64,000 nucleotides of DNA from Hoeflea sp. Lineage in GTDB: Bacteria; Pseudomonadota; Alphaproteobacteria; Rhizobiales; Rhizobiaceae. Position 1 is the stretch's first letter. Each line of letters begins with the position of its first letter. The position numbers and the translations under genes were made by a program. This document shows, in pieces, positions 12,122 through 21,468 of this stretch. The DNA lies in the NCBI RefSeq assembly GCF_002733955.1, contig NZ_NVXQ01000009.1:124001-188000 (forward strand), written 5' to 3'. The notes beneath the pieces are model-generated. The model did not search any database. It worked only from the letters and a program-made list of their open reading frames with translations, and was not told the DNA's origin.

Positions 12122-13327
12122 CTATCGAACCATTGCCATGGTGGCAATGGTCACGGCGTTGAGTCCCATTCCCCACAGCACGGCCAGCGCAAACAGCGGC
12201 GATGTCTGACGCTGGATTGCATAGGCCATCATGATCAGGGCGGCCGGCAACCAGTCGAGCATGTAGCGCTGGACATTGTACTGGGTGTAACCGTTGGAAT
12301 GATAAAACAGCATCACGGTGAAGAGGCCCGCCACCAGCAGCCCGGAGAAGACCGTACGGCGGTTGACCGGAGTAAAGAACATGATGGCCAGCCAGGGGCT
12401 CGCCACCAGGAATGCGGTGCCGAAACGGTCAATGCCTGCCAGCTCCAGGTTTCCCGGCCCCTCGAAGCGGGCATGAAATCCCTGCACCATCGCGTGGTAG
12501 AGGTTGAAGGGCACATAGTTCCGGCTCCACAACCCGTGCGCTTCCAGCCGTTCTTTGAGAACGCCGGGCGGATAGTCGATAAAGGCGTAACCGTTCTCAA
12601 GCGCTGAGCCGAAGCGGAGCTGGTTGTAGGCCAGGTAAATGCCGATCGCCGCCAGCACGGGCAGCCCCAGCCTGACAGCCCGCGTGATCCTGTCTTTCAT
12701 TGCCGATAAGAGTGGTGCATCGGGCCGCAGCGACAGGATGAGCAACAACGGGACATAGAAGAGTGTCATCTGCCGGCTCAGAAAGGCGCAGGAGATCGCC
12801 ACCCCGGCACTCACAAGCCGCCCGGCCAGTGCTTCGTGGATGGCCAGGCTCGTCATCAGGAAGCCGATTGCCTGGGCGAAAAACCAGATGCCGTCAGCGC
12901 GGATTGTTACGAAGTAGAGCGGGCTTGAAAAGCCAACCGCCAGCACAAGCCAGAGCCATGCCGGCTTGCTTGCGCCCAATTGTCGAAAGACGCGAAGCCA
13001 GATCAGCAACGACAGGAACAAACACAGTATCGCCAAGGGGATGAAGCCAAACGTCGTGGCCCCGCCAAGCACGACGAGAGGCAGCGCCGCGACACCAGGA
13101 AACGGTGGAAACACCACATAGGTGCGACCATCGAAACGGGCGCAGTCGAGATCGAAACAGCTCGTGACCCACAACCTTCCATGCAGAAAGGCATCCGCCA
13201 TCAGCGCTGCAGAATTCTTGCCGCCAACCTCGGTCAATCCTGTATAGACGAGTGCTGCCAGCAGCAGCCCGGCGGTCAGAATTCCGGCCGGTAGCAGCAA
13301 CCGTTCGCGCTTTGAGGTAGAGGTCAT
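12122..13327 (-). CDS. multi-pass membrane protein of unknown function (GT-C-like topology)
   Basis: 401 residues with about ten hydrophobic helices. The first loop after helix 1 holds an acidic stretch (SCFDLDCARFDGRTYVVFPP) and a PP-containing segment, a layout seen in GT-C type polyprenol-sugar glycosyltransferases and their relatives. A later RYMLDWLPAALIMMAY motif is also typical of such proteins. No firm family is recognised. It is transcribed convergently to dnaE, and its start is 88 bases from the end of dinB. The ATG at 13325-13327 is the natural start. A cell-envelope sugar transferase is the best guess, with low certainty. Confidence 0.6.
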   Translation of the reverse strand: MTSTSKRERLLLPAGILTAGLLLAALVYTGLTEVGGKNSAALMADAFLHGRLWVTSCFDLDCARFDGRTYVVFPPFPGVAALPLVVLGGATTFGFIPLAILCLFLSLLIWLRVFRQLGASKPAWLWLVLAVGFSSPLYFVTIRADGIWFFAQAIGFLMTSLAIHEALAGRLVSAGVAISCAFLSRQMTLFYVPLLLILSLRPDAPLLSAMKDRITRAVRLGLPVLAAIGIYLAYNQLRFGSALENGYAFIDYPPGVLKERLEAHGLWSRNYVPFNLYHAMVQGFHARFEGPGNLELAGIDRFGTAFLVASPWLAIMFFTPVNRRTVFSGLLVAGLFTVMLFYHSNGYTQYNVQRYMLDWLPAALIMMAYAIQRQTSPLFALAVLWGMGLNAVTIATMAMVR

Positions 13328-13415
13328 GGTTCAGGCGTCTCCCTGTCCTGACCAAGCTTGAACGGCTGTGCCAGGCTGGTTGCACCGGACGCGATGAAGT
13401 GAGAGTGACGCCCGG

Positions 13416-14732
13416 TCAATCCTCGTCCGCTTGCCGCAGCTTGCGCGAGGTGCCGAAGGTATATCCTGTTTCTACTATGTTTTGTCCGAATTTTTGTCGC
13501 ACCTTGTCGATGGCGCTTTCCGCCACCGCCCGCCGTGCCGCAGCCGGATCAACCAGGTCCGGCGGATCGGCCCGGCTCGCATCGGTGAGATCGGACACCC
13601 CGATGCCGATCAGGCGGAAGCGGTCGTCGCCGAGTTCGCGCTCCAGGAGATGCAGGCCGGTGCGGAAGATTCGGTCGGCGAGCACCGTCGGATCTTCCAG
13701 CTTGAAGTTGCGCGTCCGGCTTTTGAACTCGGCGGTCTTGAGCTTGAGCACCACCGTCTGACCGGCAACGCCCGAGGCCTTGAGCCGCGCCGAGACCTTT
13801 TCCGACAGCCGCCGGAGCACCGGCACCAGGTCCTTTGCCTGCGACAGATCGCTGTTGAAAGTGGTTTCCGCGGACACGCTCTTGGCGCCTTCATTGGCGT
13901 GCACTGTCCGGTCGTCCTCGCCCCTGGCCAGATGGTAGAGCCGTTTGCCCATGACCCCGTAGCTGCGCATCAGCGCGGTCTGTTCCATCACCTGCAATTG
14001 CCCGATGGTGCGGATGCCGTCACGCGCCAGCGTCTCGGTAAAGGCCTTGCCGACGCCCCAGATCAGCGACACCGGACGTGGCTTGAGGAACTCGATCGCC
14101 TCGGCCTTGCCGATCACCGAAAACCCACGCGGCTTGTCGAGGTCAGACGCCACCTTGGCGAGGAACTTGCAGTAGGAGAGCCCGACTGACAGGCTGATGC
14201 CGATTTCCGCTTCGACCCGGACGGCAAACCGCGCAAGCGTACGCGCAGCGGTGTCCTTGTGCAGTTTCTCCGTTCCGGCCAGGTCCAGAAACGCCTCGTC
14301 GATCGAGATCGGCTGCACCAGTGGGGTCAGTTCCTCCATCAACTGCCGGACTTCGCGCCCGACACGGACATATTTCTCCATGTCGGGCTTGATCACGATC
14401 GCATCGGGACAGGCATCCAGCGCCTTGAACATCGGCATTGCCGAGCGCACCCCGTGAATGCGCGCGATATAGCAGCAGGTGGAGACCACGCCGCGCTTGC
14501 CGCCGCCGATGATCACCGGCTTGTCGGCCAGTTCCGGATTGTCGCGCTTTTCCACCGTGGCGTAAAACGCATCGCAATCGACATGCGCCAGCGTCAGCTG
14601 GTCGATCTCCGGATGCCGGATGAGGCGCGGGCTGCCGCAGGCATGGCACCGCCTGACCTCCACACGGGCGGACGTCAGGCAATCGCGGCAAAAGCCGGGA
14701 GCCGGAGCTGTATCAGGCGGAGTTTGGGTCAT
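13416..14732 (-). CDS. dinB: DNA polymerase IV with N-terminal zinc ribbon
   Basis: 438 residues, longer than the ~350 of E. coli DinB. Y-family translesion polymerase. Catalytic acidic residues are in [13 protein letters not shown] and [11 protein letters not shown]; the little-finger domain follows ([13 protein letters not shown]). The extra N-terminus carries four cysteines (15, 18, 29, 32) as FCRDC and RCHACGS, a probable zinc ribbon, as found in rhizobial DinB. A LexA box lies 15 bases upstream of the ATG, so the gene belongs to the SOS regulon. It is divergent from a GNAT gene. Confidence 0.95.
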   Translation of the reverse strand: MTQTPPDTAPAPGFCRDCLTSARVEVRRCHACGSPRLIRHPEIDQLTLAHVDCDAFYATVEKRDNPELADKPVIIGGGKRGVVSTCCYIARIHGVRSAMPMFKALDACPDAIVIKPDMEKYVRVGREVRQLMEELTPLVQPISIDEAFLDLAGTEKLHKDTAARTLARFAVRVEAEIGISLSVGLSYCKFLAKVASDLDKPRGFSVIGKAEAIEFLKPRPVSLIWGVGKAFTETLARDGIRTIGQLQVMEQTALMRSYGVMGKRLYHLARGEDDRTVHANEGAKSVSAETTFNSDLSQAKDLVPVLRRLSEKVSARLKASGVAGQTVVLKLKTAEFKSRTRNFKLEDPTVLADRIFRTGLHLLERELGDDRFRLIGIGVSDLTDASRADPPDLVDPAAARRAVAESAIDKVRQKFGQNIVETGYTFGTSRKLRQADED

Positions 14733-14746
14733 CGGATCGCATACGA

Positions 14747-14761
14747 GAACAAAGATTGAAC
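14747..14761 (-). promoter_or_regulatory. LexA box upstream of dinB
   Basis: GAACAAAGATTGAAC, a perfect GAAC-N7-GAAC direct repeat as in the alphaproteobacterial LexA consensus. It begins 15 bases from the dinB start codon. A TTGACT -35 candidate for dinB lies at 14773-14778 on the minus strand. The position between dinB and the divergent GNAT gene means it could also touch the latter. Confidence 0.88.
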
Positions 14762-14826
14762 ATTGCCAGATTAGTCAATAAACTTCAGACTCACAAGCCT
14801 GCCTGATCTGCTGGAGAGCACACCGT

Positions 14827-15405
14827 TTGACCCTGGATATCCGCCCTGTAACGTCTGATCTCTGGCCGTCGCTGGAAACCCTGTTTGGTCCGCAGGGCGC
14901 TTGCTATGGCTGCTGGTGCAGCTATTTCCGGCTGGCGCCCAAGCAGCGCGACGCGTTGAGCCGGGATGAAAAGAAGCAGCACCTGAAACAGGCTGCGGCT
15001 GCCGAGGTGCCGCCCGGGCTGATCGCGCTTGATGATGGGGTTCCTGTGGGCTGGGTGCAGGTGACGCCGCGGGCGCATGTGCCGCGCTGGAACACCACGC
15101 GAACGGTCTCGCGCCCGCTTGAGGGAGATGATCCTGCCGATCCGGGCCTGTGGGCGATCTCCTGCTTTTTCGTCCAGTCGAGCCGGCGCGGGCAGGGGCT
15201 GAGCCACGCCCTGGTCAATGCCGCGGTCGCCCATGCGCGGCAAAGCGGTGCCCGCATCATCGAGGCATGCCCTGTCGAACATGCCAGGCATTCCAGATCC
15301 GTCGGCCTGCTGGCCGGTTCCGTGCGGGTGTTCGAAAAGGCAGGCTTCGAGCCCGTTGCCGAGCGCAAGCCAGGCCGGCCGCTGATGCGCAAGGTCCTTG
15401 CGTGA
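14827..15405 (+). CDS. GNAT family N-acetyltransferase
   Basis: 192 residues from a TTG start, with GGAG 9 bases upstream. The acetyl-CoA binding motif A is SSRRGQGLSHALVNAAVAHA, preceded by the beta strand LWAISCFFV, and a late VRVFEKAGFEPV strand-helix is typical of the fold. The N-terminus has a cysteine cluster (CYGCWC) seen in a subset of these enzymes. Substrate unknown. It is divergent from dinB and shares the intergenic region with its LexA box. Confidence 0.8.
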   Translation: MTLDIRPVTSDLWPSLETLFGPQGACYGCWCSYFRLAPKQRDALSRDEKKQHLKQAAAAEVPPGLIALDDGVPVGWVQVTPRAHVPRWNTTRTVSRPLEGDDPADPGLWAISCFFVQSSRRGQGLSHALVNAAVAHARQSGARIIEACPVEHARHSRSVGLLAGSVRVFEKAGFEPVAERKPGRPLMRKVLA

Positions 15406-15449
15406 GAGCCATCGCAACCGGCGCCGACGCCCGCGCGGCAGTCTTTCGC

Positions 15450-16109
15450 TCAGTCGCTTCGCGCGCTGATATGGGCGTTGATCAATGCTTCCGCATGAGC
15501 CCAGTCGGTGGCGATGTCGATCCCGTCGCCGGGATGCGGCGCCAGCGCGCGAAAAGTGTCGTTGGCCATCAGATTGACCAGCAGCGATTGCGGCACATGG
15601 CTGCGCACCGATTGCAGATTGACGAAGATGTCGTCGATGAAGGCCACCGGTTGCGGGCGGTCTCCATGCAGCGCCAGAACCGCAGGCCCCTTCGGCGCTT
15701 CGCTTGCAATCATCGGATAGTCGAAGCCGTGCCGCGACAGGAGCCGCCGGCGGACCTCGCGGTGGCGCGGCGGCATCGCCGTCAGAAACACGACATCGGC
15801 CTGCTCCGACAAGCGAGCAAGACTGTCGGCGGCTTCGACAACCGGCGTCTGCCATTCGTCATGGCTTTCGAAAAAGGCCTCCAGCATCCGGCTGACTTCC
15901 TCGCCCGGGGTTTCGCTGCCATCGGTGCGGTTGAACACATTGCCGTGCAGGCGGAACGAGGTCGGCCGCAGCTCGTGCCCCTCGCCGGTGAGGAAAGCCT
16001 CGAACGGGGTGACGAATTCCAGCACGACCTCGTCCACATCGCACACGATCAGGGGGCGGTCGCCGAGATGCAGATCGTCATGCTCGGCGTCGGGGATGAG
16101 CCTCATCAT
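15450..16109 (-). CDS. HAD-like hydrolase
   Basis: 219 residues. HAD motif I is VCDVDEVVLEF with the two aspartates of DxD; motif II is FLTAMPP; motif IV is FIDDIFVN with paired aspartates. This supports a HAD-fold phosphatase of unknown substrate. A long cap-like segment lies between motifs I and II. Its ATG overlaps the TGA of the upstream DUF3572 gene (ATGA), so the two are translationally coupled. Confidence 0.72.
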   Translation of the reverse strand: MMRLIPDAEHDDLHLGDRPLIVCDVDEVVLEFVTPFEAFLTGEGHELRPTSFRLHGNVFNRTDGSETPGEEVSRMLEAFFESHDEWQTPVVEAADSLARLSEQADVVFLTAMPPRHREVRRRLLSRHGFDYPMIASEAPKGPAVLALHGDRPQPVAFIDDIFVNLQSVRSHVPQSLLVNLMANDTFRALAPHPGDGIDIATDWAHAEALINAHISARSD

Positions 16110-16369
16110 GTCTCGCTCGAACCGCCCAGGGCCTGGAAGGCGCGGGAAATGGTCTCCGGCCTGGTGTCCGTGGCAGCGCAGAAATCCAAGAGCGTCGGTT
16201 CATGGCTCATCAGAAAGCCGAGAACGCCGGCGAGAAACCCCGGCTCCTTTGCGGCCTCGCGCAGGCTGGAAGCCTCGAGCCCGGTCAGCGCCAGGAACCG
16301 GCCCATCAGTTCGGGCTCGCCCGCAAGCCAGACCAGCACCGCAATCGCCGTCTCTTCCGCATCCGCCAT
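16106..16369 (-). CDS. DUF3572 family protein
   Basis: 87 residues from the ATG at 16369 (MADAEETAI), preceded by GGAAGGA at about 10 bases; an upstream in-frame ATG at 16396 is also possible and adds 9 residues. All-helical small protein with the family pattern WLAGEPELMGRFLALTGL and a C-terminal LDFCAATDTRPE. It is conserved in Rhizobiales, usually just upstream of divK on the opposite strand as here. No function is established. Confidence 0.8.
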   Translation of the reverse strand: MADAEETAIAVLVWLAGEPELMGRFLALTGLEASSLREAAKEPGFLAGVLGFLMSHEPTLLDFCAATDTRPETISRAFQALGGSSET

Positions 16370-16588
16370 CGCTGTCTCGTCCTTCCGATATCTCATCCAA
16401 GGTATTCGAAATGACCGATTACCACTTTTTCAACCTAATGGAACTAAGGTGATGGTGTTGGCCGGCACTGGGGACCTGAATTTCCGCAAACCGGGACAGC
16501 CGAACGCCGGTGATCACGTTCACCTGCGGCCGGCAACAACAGGATCCGGCGGGCAAATGGTCTGCCCGGATCGGCAATGGGGTCGGAT

Positions 16589-16960
16589 ATGACAAAGCAG
16601 GTTATGATTGTTGAGGACAATGAACTCAACATGAAACTCTTCCGGGACCTGATCGAAGCGTCAGGTTACAAGACGATCCAGACCCGCAACGGTCTGGAAG
16701 CGATGGATCTTGCCCGCAAGCACCGTCCTGATCTCATTCTCATGGACATCCAGCTGCCCGAAGTCTCCGGCCTTGAAGTCACCAAATGGCTCAAGCAGGA
16801 CGATGACCTTCACGTTATCCCGATCATTGCCGTCACTGCCTTTGCTATGAAGGGCGATGAGGAGCGCATCCGCCAGGGGGGCTGTGAAGCCTATATCTCC
16901 AAACCGATCTCGGTGCCCAAATTCATAGAAACCATCAAGACCTATCTCGGTGATGCTTGA
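16589..16960 (+). CDS. divK: single-domain response regulator DivK
   Basis: 123 residues, a bare receiver domain. The phosphoacceptor is Asp53 in [13 protein letters not shown]; acidic pair E9-D10, Thr in [12 protein letters not shown] and Lys in YISKPIS complete the active site. In Caulobacter DivK is phosphorylated by PleC and DivJ and acts through DivL and CckA to lower CtrA activity. I chose the ATG at 16589 ([11 protein letters not shown]), the canonical start. pleD begins 15 bases after the stop, so the two form an operon, exactly as in Caulobacter and other alphaproteobacteria. Confidence 0.96.
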   Translation: MTKQVMIVEDNELNMKLFRDLIEASGYKTIQTRNGLEAMDLARKHRPDLILMDIQLPEVSGLEVTKWLKQDDDLHVIPIIAVTAFAMKGDEERIRQGGCEAYISKPISVPKFIETIKTYLGDA

Positions 16961-16975
16961 GGGTGGAGAGCTGAC

Positions 16976-18349
16976 ATGACTGCGCGGATCCTGGTGGTTG
17001 ACGACATCCCGGCCAATGTGAAGCTGCTCGAAGCTCGCCTCATGGCCGAGTATTTCGAGGTGCTGACCGCCGCCGATGGCATGACCGCGTTGTCGATTTG
17101 CGACCAGACGCCGGTCGATCTGATTCTGCTCGACATCATGATGCCCGGCATCGACGGGTTCGAGGTCTGCGAACGGCTCAAGACCAATCCGCGCACTGCC
17201 CATATTCCCGTGGTCATGGTCACCGCGCTTGATCAGCCCGCCGACCGTGTGCGCGGGCTCAAGGCCGGTGCCGACGATTTTCTCACCAAACCGGTCAACG
17301 ACCTGCAGCTGATGACCCGGGTCAAGAGCCTGATCCGCTTCAAGGCGCTCAGCGACGAGTTGCGACTGCGCGCCGAGACTGCACGCAGCATTGGCCTCGA
17401 AACCCTTCTCGCGCCTCACCAGGGCAAGCTGGAGGAGCCGGGCATGGTGTTGCTGGTCGAAAGCCGCGCCAACACCCAGGAGCGCATGTCGCGCGCCCTG
17501 AGCGGCATTGCCGAGATCACCGCCATCGCCGATCCTCAGGCAGCCCTGTTCGAGGCCGCTGACAAGCCCTACGAGCTGGTGATCGTCTCGTCGTCTCTCG
17601 AAGACTACGACCCTCTGCGGCTGTGTTCACAGCTGCGCTCGCTCGAGCGAACCCGCTTCATTCCCATGCTGGTGGTGGCGGAGCAGGGCGAGGACGAACT
17701 GGTGATTCGTGCGCTGGAGCTGGGCGTCAACGATTACCTGGTGCGCCCGCTCGACCCGAATGAACTGCTTGCCCGCAGCGTGACCCAGATCCGCCGCAAG
17801 CGCTATTCCGACAAGTTGCGGGCCAGCCTCACCGAATCGGTCGAGTTCGCCGTCACTGATGCGCTGACTGGCCTCAACAACCGCCGCTATCTCGACACCC
17901 ATCTGGCAACCCTGGTCGACCGGTCAAACCGGCGCGGGCGTCCCTTGTCCGTGCTGATCACCGACATCGATCATTTCAAGGCCATCAACGACACCCATGG
18001 CCATGAGGGTGGTGACGACGTGTTGCGCGATTTTGCCCGCAGGGTGCGCGGAGCCGTCCGCGGCGCTGACCTTGCCTGCCGCTATGGCGGCGAGGAGTTT
18101 GTCGTGGTCATGCCTGACACGACATCGGAAATCGCAGCGCAAGTTGCCGAGCGGCTGCGTGAGGCAGTGGCCGCCGCACCGTTCAGGATCTCGGCAACCG
18201 GCACAGCTGCGGAAGTCACCACCTCGGTGGGCATTGCAACGCTTGAGGCGGATGGAGAAGGCGCGGATTCTTTGCTTCGCCGCGCAGACAAGGCGCTGTA
18301 TCAGGCCAAGAACAATGGACGGAACAGGGTCGTTGGGCAAGCTGCCTGA
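16976..18349 (+). CDS. pleD: diguanylate cyclase response regulator PleD
   Basis: 457 residues. Receiver 1 (residues 1-120, phosphoacceptor Asp53), receiver-like adaptor 2 (~155-275), then the GGDEF domain (~295-450). The active-site signature is GGEEF at 371-375. The product-inhibition I-site RxxD is present as RGAD at 362-365, five residues before the signature, so the enzyme should be feedback-inhibited by c-di-GMP. Makes c-di-GMP at the pole during the cell cycle in Caulobacter. Same operon as divK. Confidence 0.96.
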   Translation: MTARILVVDDIPANVKLLEARLMAEYFEVLTAADGMTALSICDQTPVDLILLDIMMPGIDGFEVCERLKTNPRTAHIPVVMVTALDQPADRVRGLKAGADDFLTKPVNDLQLMTRVKSLIRFKALSDELRLRAETARSIGLETLLAPHQGKLEEPGMVLLVESRANTQERMSRALSGIAEITAIADPQAALFEAADKPYELVIVSSSLEDYDPLRLCSQLRSLERTRFIPMLVVAEQGEDELVIRALELGVNDYLVRPLDPNELLARSVTQIRRKRYSDKLRASLTESVEFAVTDALTGLNNRRYLDTHLATLVDRSNRRGRPLSVLITDIDHFKAINDTHGHEGGDDVLRDFARRVRGAVRGADLACRYGGEEFVVVMPDTTSEIAAQVAERLREAVAAAPFRISATGTAAEVTTSVGIATLEADGEGADSLLRRADKALYQAKNNGRNRVVGQAA

Positions 18350-18708
18350 AGTTAGTTTCCGCGTTGCTGTCTATTTTTTGCAGCCGACCATGCGCGGCTG
18401 AATAATGCTTCGATTTATCCTTTTTTCCGTATTTGAATAGTTAAAATTGATTCCAATATTAACCAACAATAGCGACGGTTTCGATTTAGTATTAAGAAAC
18501 TGTTGATTTTTTACCGGTTTGAGACAAATATCATACTCGTATGAAGCGTTCTGGGACGGTTGAAAGATATCCTGTAACGCCAAGATAGTTTGCATACCCC
18601 ATGATGTTCAGGTCCGCCGCATCTCCTGGGTCGTGGGGTGGCCGATCGAGACCAAGTGCACAAGTGGTATCCTCGTTCCACGCCTTGTTTCGGTCGGCCC
18701 TCGACACG
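18350..18708. other. AT-rich to mixed intergenic stretch between pleD and the rpmG terminator
   Basis: No convincing ORF. Bases 18400-18560 are clearly more AT-rich than the neighbouring genes. A dyad TCATAC-TC-GTATGA is at 18531-18544, and CAGCCG/CGGCTG at 18381-18400 is a weak hairpin after pleD with no U tract. Bases 18596-18708 are GC-rich and have partly complementary GGCCGA and TCGGCC segments, and end at a strong bidirectional terminator. A short RNA on the plus strand is possible; I found no good promoter for it. Confidence 0.35.
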
Positions 18709-18743
18709 AAAAAACCCGCTTCCGAAAGGAGGCGGGTTTTTTT
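18709..18743. terminator. bidirectional intrinsic terminator after rpmG
   Basis: Stem AAAAAACCCGCTTCC / GGAGGCGGGTTTTTT with one T-G wobble and a GAAA loop. It gives a U run in both directions: seven T on the plus strand, six on the minus strand. It lies about 45 bases beyond the rpmG stop and would also stop any plus-strand transcript coming from pleD. Confidence 0.9.
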
Positions 18744-18788
18744 GTCCGTCGTTGAAAACCCTGCCCGTAGGCAGGAGGGCAAGCCAGA

Positions 18789-18956
18789 TTACTTGATCTT
18801 GGCTTCCTTGAATTCAACGTGCTTCTTGGCAATCGGGTCGTACTTGGTCTTCACCATCTTTTCGGTGAAGGTACGGCTGTTCTTCTTGGTTACGTAGAAA
18901 AAGCCGGTGTCAGCGGTCGACAGGAGCTTGATCTTGATTGTGGTCGCCTTGGCCAT
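18789..18956 (-). CDS. rpmG: 50S ribosomal protein L33
   Basis: 55 residues: begins [20 protein letters not shown] and ends VEFKEAKIK. Typical L33 with the [10 protein letters not shown] motif. The zinc-binding cysteines of the C+ type are absent, as usual in Alphaproteobacteria. AAGGCAAGA precedes the ATG by about 6 bases. Monocistronic, with a strong terminator downstream. Confidence 0.96.
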   Translation of the reverse strand: MAKATTIKIKLLSTADTGFFYVTKKNSRTFTEKMVKTKYDPIAKKHVEFKEAKIK

Positions 18957-19048
18957 GGTGTCTTGCCTTCTTCAAAAATGAAGCCGCGGACAGCACACAT
19001 GGCTCCACGGCGAAACTTGTGCGGAAACTACAAAAGCCGCCGGGAAAG

Positions 19049-20233
19049 TCAAGTCCGTTTTGGCCGCAGCAGGATACGAAACAGTGTCAGGGCCACATAA
19101 AGTGCGAAAAAGAACGCCAGCGCCCAGGAGAATCCATGATCGCCGGCGACATCCATCGAAACGCCGATGGTCTGCGGACCGACCAGCATGCCCAGCGCAT
19201 AGCAGAACACGAAGGCGGCGTTGGCCGATGCGAGGTCCGCGCCATGCAGCTTGTCGCCCAGATGCGCGAGCCCGACTGTATAGAGACCGGCGACGCTGCC
19301 ACCCCAGAACAGCAGGATCACGGCCGTTAGCAGCCAGTTGTGGATCAGGAAGGGCAGGGCAAGTGACCCAACCAGGCCGATAAAGGCAAACAGCGACAGC
19401 AGCGGCCGCCGGTCCTTCATCCGGTCGGCAACCAGCCCGACGGGGATCTGGAACAGGACGTTGCCGAGCCCCATCATCATCAGAAGCAACGCGCCTTCTG
19501 ATTCGGTGAAGCCGGTCCGGTTGGCATAGACCGGAAACAGCGACAGCCCGCCTGATTCGACCGCGCCGAAGATGAACACCGCAGCCGTTGCCGTCGGAAC
19601 CAGGAACACGTAGCGCATGAACGAGTGACTTGGCGTCGTCTCGATGATCGGATTTTCCTTGCGCGCCATCAGGATCGGAATGGCGGCCAGCAGGATGATG
19701 CCGGCGCCAATGGCAAACGGCATGATGCCTTCCGAACCAATCACCGAGAAGATCAGCGGGCCGGCTGCAAAACCGAGCGACAGCACGGTGGCGTAGATCC
19801 CGAGCACCAGTCCCCGCCGTGACGGTGGCGCTGCGGTGTTGATCCAGAATTCCGACAGCACGAACAGGATGGTGATCGCGCCATGGAATATGATGCGCAG
19901 CGGAAACCACATCCACAACGCCTCGGCATAGTAGAAGCCAAGCGCACTTGCCGAGGCCGCAATGATCGACAGCACCATGGTCGTGGTTACGGTTAGTCGT
20001 TGCGCGATCATCGTCGAAATCGGCGCCGCCACGATTGCTGCAACACCGGCCATGGCCGAGTTGAGCCCGATCATCGAGGACGAGACGCCGCGTTTTTCGA
20101 GAATGATGGACAAAAGCGGCAGCCCCAGGCCGATGGCAATGCCGACCGCCGTGATGGCAGAAACGGCGGCGATCAGGGCAGGCCAATGAATCTCCTCACG
20201 GATCACGGGGGTGCGGAGGGATGGATTGTCCAT
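19049..20233 (-). CDS. MFS transporter
   Basis: 394 residues with 12 predicted helices, two six-helix halves and a central loop around residues 185-205. The intracellular 2-3 loop motif is divergent; in the second half there is GLVADRMKDRRPLLS. The pattern resembles the YcaD-type subfamily of the major facilitator superfamily. Substrate unknown. It lies between rpmG and the NUDIX gene on the same strand; the 11-base gap to the NUDIX stop suggests co-transcription with the NUDIX and DUF983 genes. Confidence 0.87.
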   Translation of the reverse strand: MDNPSLRTPVIREEIHWPALIAAVSAITAVGIAIGLGLPLLSIILEKRGVSSSMIGLNSAMAGVAAIVAAPISTMIAQRLTVTTTMVLSIIAASASALGFYYAEALWMWFPLRIIFHGAITILFVLSEFWINTAAPPSRRGLVLGIYATVLSLGFAAGPLIFSVIGSEGIMPFAIGAGIILLAAIPILMARKENPIIETTPSHSFMRYVFLVPTATAAVFIFGAVESGGLSLFPVYANRTGFTESEGALLLMMMGLGNVLFQIPVGLVADRMKDRRPLLSLFAFIGLVGSLALPFLIHNWLLTAVILLFWGGSVAGLYTVGLAHLGDKLHGADLASANAAFVFCYALGMLVGPQTIGVSMDVAGDHGFSWALAFFFALYVALTLFRILLRPKRT

Positions 20234-20244
20234 GTGGGGTCGCC

Positions 20245-20964
20245 CTAAATCAATTCGCGAACGAATCGTCCGTTGCGGGAGTAGTAGAACGGAACCGCTT
20301 TGCCAAATGGTAAAGACGGGTCTTCCGCCAGTGCGTCGCCCAGGTCAGAGAGGATCACCCGGGTGATCCTGGGCAGGGGATGGCTTTCATGCGCGTCGAC
20401 CGGCAACCATGTCAGGTCATGCAGTTCCTCGCTGTCCTGCACGGCGTCCGGCTCGAGGCCGAGCTCATCGCAAAAACAGGCAAAGAAGCGGGTGTCGAAG
20501 CGGCGCGACTGGCCCGGAGGCGTGATGGCGCGGGCCAGAAAGCGGAAGGGCGAGACATCCGGACGCAGCTGGTCCGCATATTCCGATGGCGTGAGAGACA
20601 GATGCGCCTCTTCCATCATTTCCCGCGCCGCGGCGACGGCGAGGCCGCGGGCCGCCTTGTCGTGAAACCGGGCCCGGGTTCGCGCCATCAGCTTGTTCAG
20701 CACCTCATCCTGCAGCGGTTGGGCAAGTGGCACCCTGTTGTCGCCGGGATCACGCCGGCCGCCGGGAAACACGTAAAGATCCGGCATGAAGGCATGCGCC
20801 TTGCCACGCTTTCCCAACAGCGCCCGTGGCGTCGTGCTGCTCCGATCCAGCAGGATGAGCGAGGCGGCGTCGCGCGGGGATCGGGTCGGATGCCGCTTTT
20901 CACTGGTTCGCGCCTGGTGATCCTCCGTCAGCAGCGCGGTGTTGGCGGCAACACTGTCATTCAT
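20245..20964 (-). CDS. NUDIX hydrolase
   Basis: 239 residues. A Nudix-like motif is seen as REMMEEAHL, in place of the usual REUxEExGU: the glycine is replaced by histidine. Upstream, FPGGRRDPGDN matches the strand before the Nudix helix. The long spacer between these resembles NUDT7/NUDT19-type proteins, which act on CoA derivatives; this is only a family hint. Start ATG overlaps the DUF983 stop (ATGA). Confidence 0.8.
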   Translation of the reverse strand: MNDSVAANTALLTEDHQARTSEKRHPTRSPRDAASLILLDRSSTTPRALLGKRGKAHAFMPDLYVFPGGRRDPGDNRVPLAQPLQDEVLNKLMARTRARFHDKAARGLAVAAAREMMEEAHLSLTPSEYADQLRPDVSPFRFLARAITPPGQSRRFDTRFFACFCDELGLEPDAVQDSEELHDLTWLPVDAHESHPLPRITRVILSDLGDALAEDPSLPFGKAVPFYYSRNGRFVRELI

Positions 20965-21407
20965 CGCACATCCTCATGCGCGGTGTCGGCCAGCATCGGC
21001 TCTTCCGAATGGCCGCCGAAGCCGTGCATGCGCAAGGCCCATTGTAGTCCGATGACCCCGCCCTTGATCGAAGGCAGCATCGCCAGTGTCAAAATGATGG
21101 TGATCGGGATCCAGATCATCAGGTGCTGCCAGCTTTCAAGCACCAGCCAGGTGTCGGTGGCCATGAAACCGGCAACAACAATGTGGCCGACGATGAAGAT
21201 CGCCAGATAGGCCGGAAAATCATCGGCACGGTGGTGGACCATCTCTTCGCCGCAGTGGGCACAGGCATCCACCGGCTTCAGAAACGCCCTGAACAGCTTG
21301 CCTTCGCCGCAATTGGGGCAGCGGCAGAACAGGCCGCGCTTGACCGCGCGCCAGGTATCCCGCGGAGCTTCCTTGTCATGGGCAGTGTTGCCGCCGAATT
21401 CGAGCAT
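20961..21407 (-). CDS. DUF983 family membrane protein
   Basis: 148 residues from the ATG at 21407, which follows AGGAG at 7 bases. An N-terminal rubredoxin-like zinc site has FCRCPNCGEGK and ACAHCGEE; two membrane helices follow (FPAYLAIFIVGHIVVAGF and HLMIWIPITIILTLAMLP). This is the DUF983 signature. The frame continues upstream into the end of rnr but that part has no family support. Co-transcribed with the NUDIX gene. Confidence 0.85.
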   Translation of the reverse strand: MLEFGGNTAHDKEAPRDTWRAVKRGLFCRCPNCGEGKLFRAFLKPVDACAHCGEEMVHHRADDFPAYLAIFIVGHIVVAGFMATDTWLVLESWQHLMIWIPITIILTLAMLPSIKGGVIGLQWALRMHGFGGHSEEPMLADTAHEDVR

Positions 21408-21468
21408 CTCTCTTCTCCTGAACTGAACACGCGTCCTGGACGCTGCAGATTTCTTGCCCGGCGCAGGC

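Noticed and set aside
18541..18588. ATG-led 15-codon frame in the pleD-rpmG gap
   Set aside because: No Shine-Dalgarno and no hydrophobic or other telling pattern.
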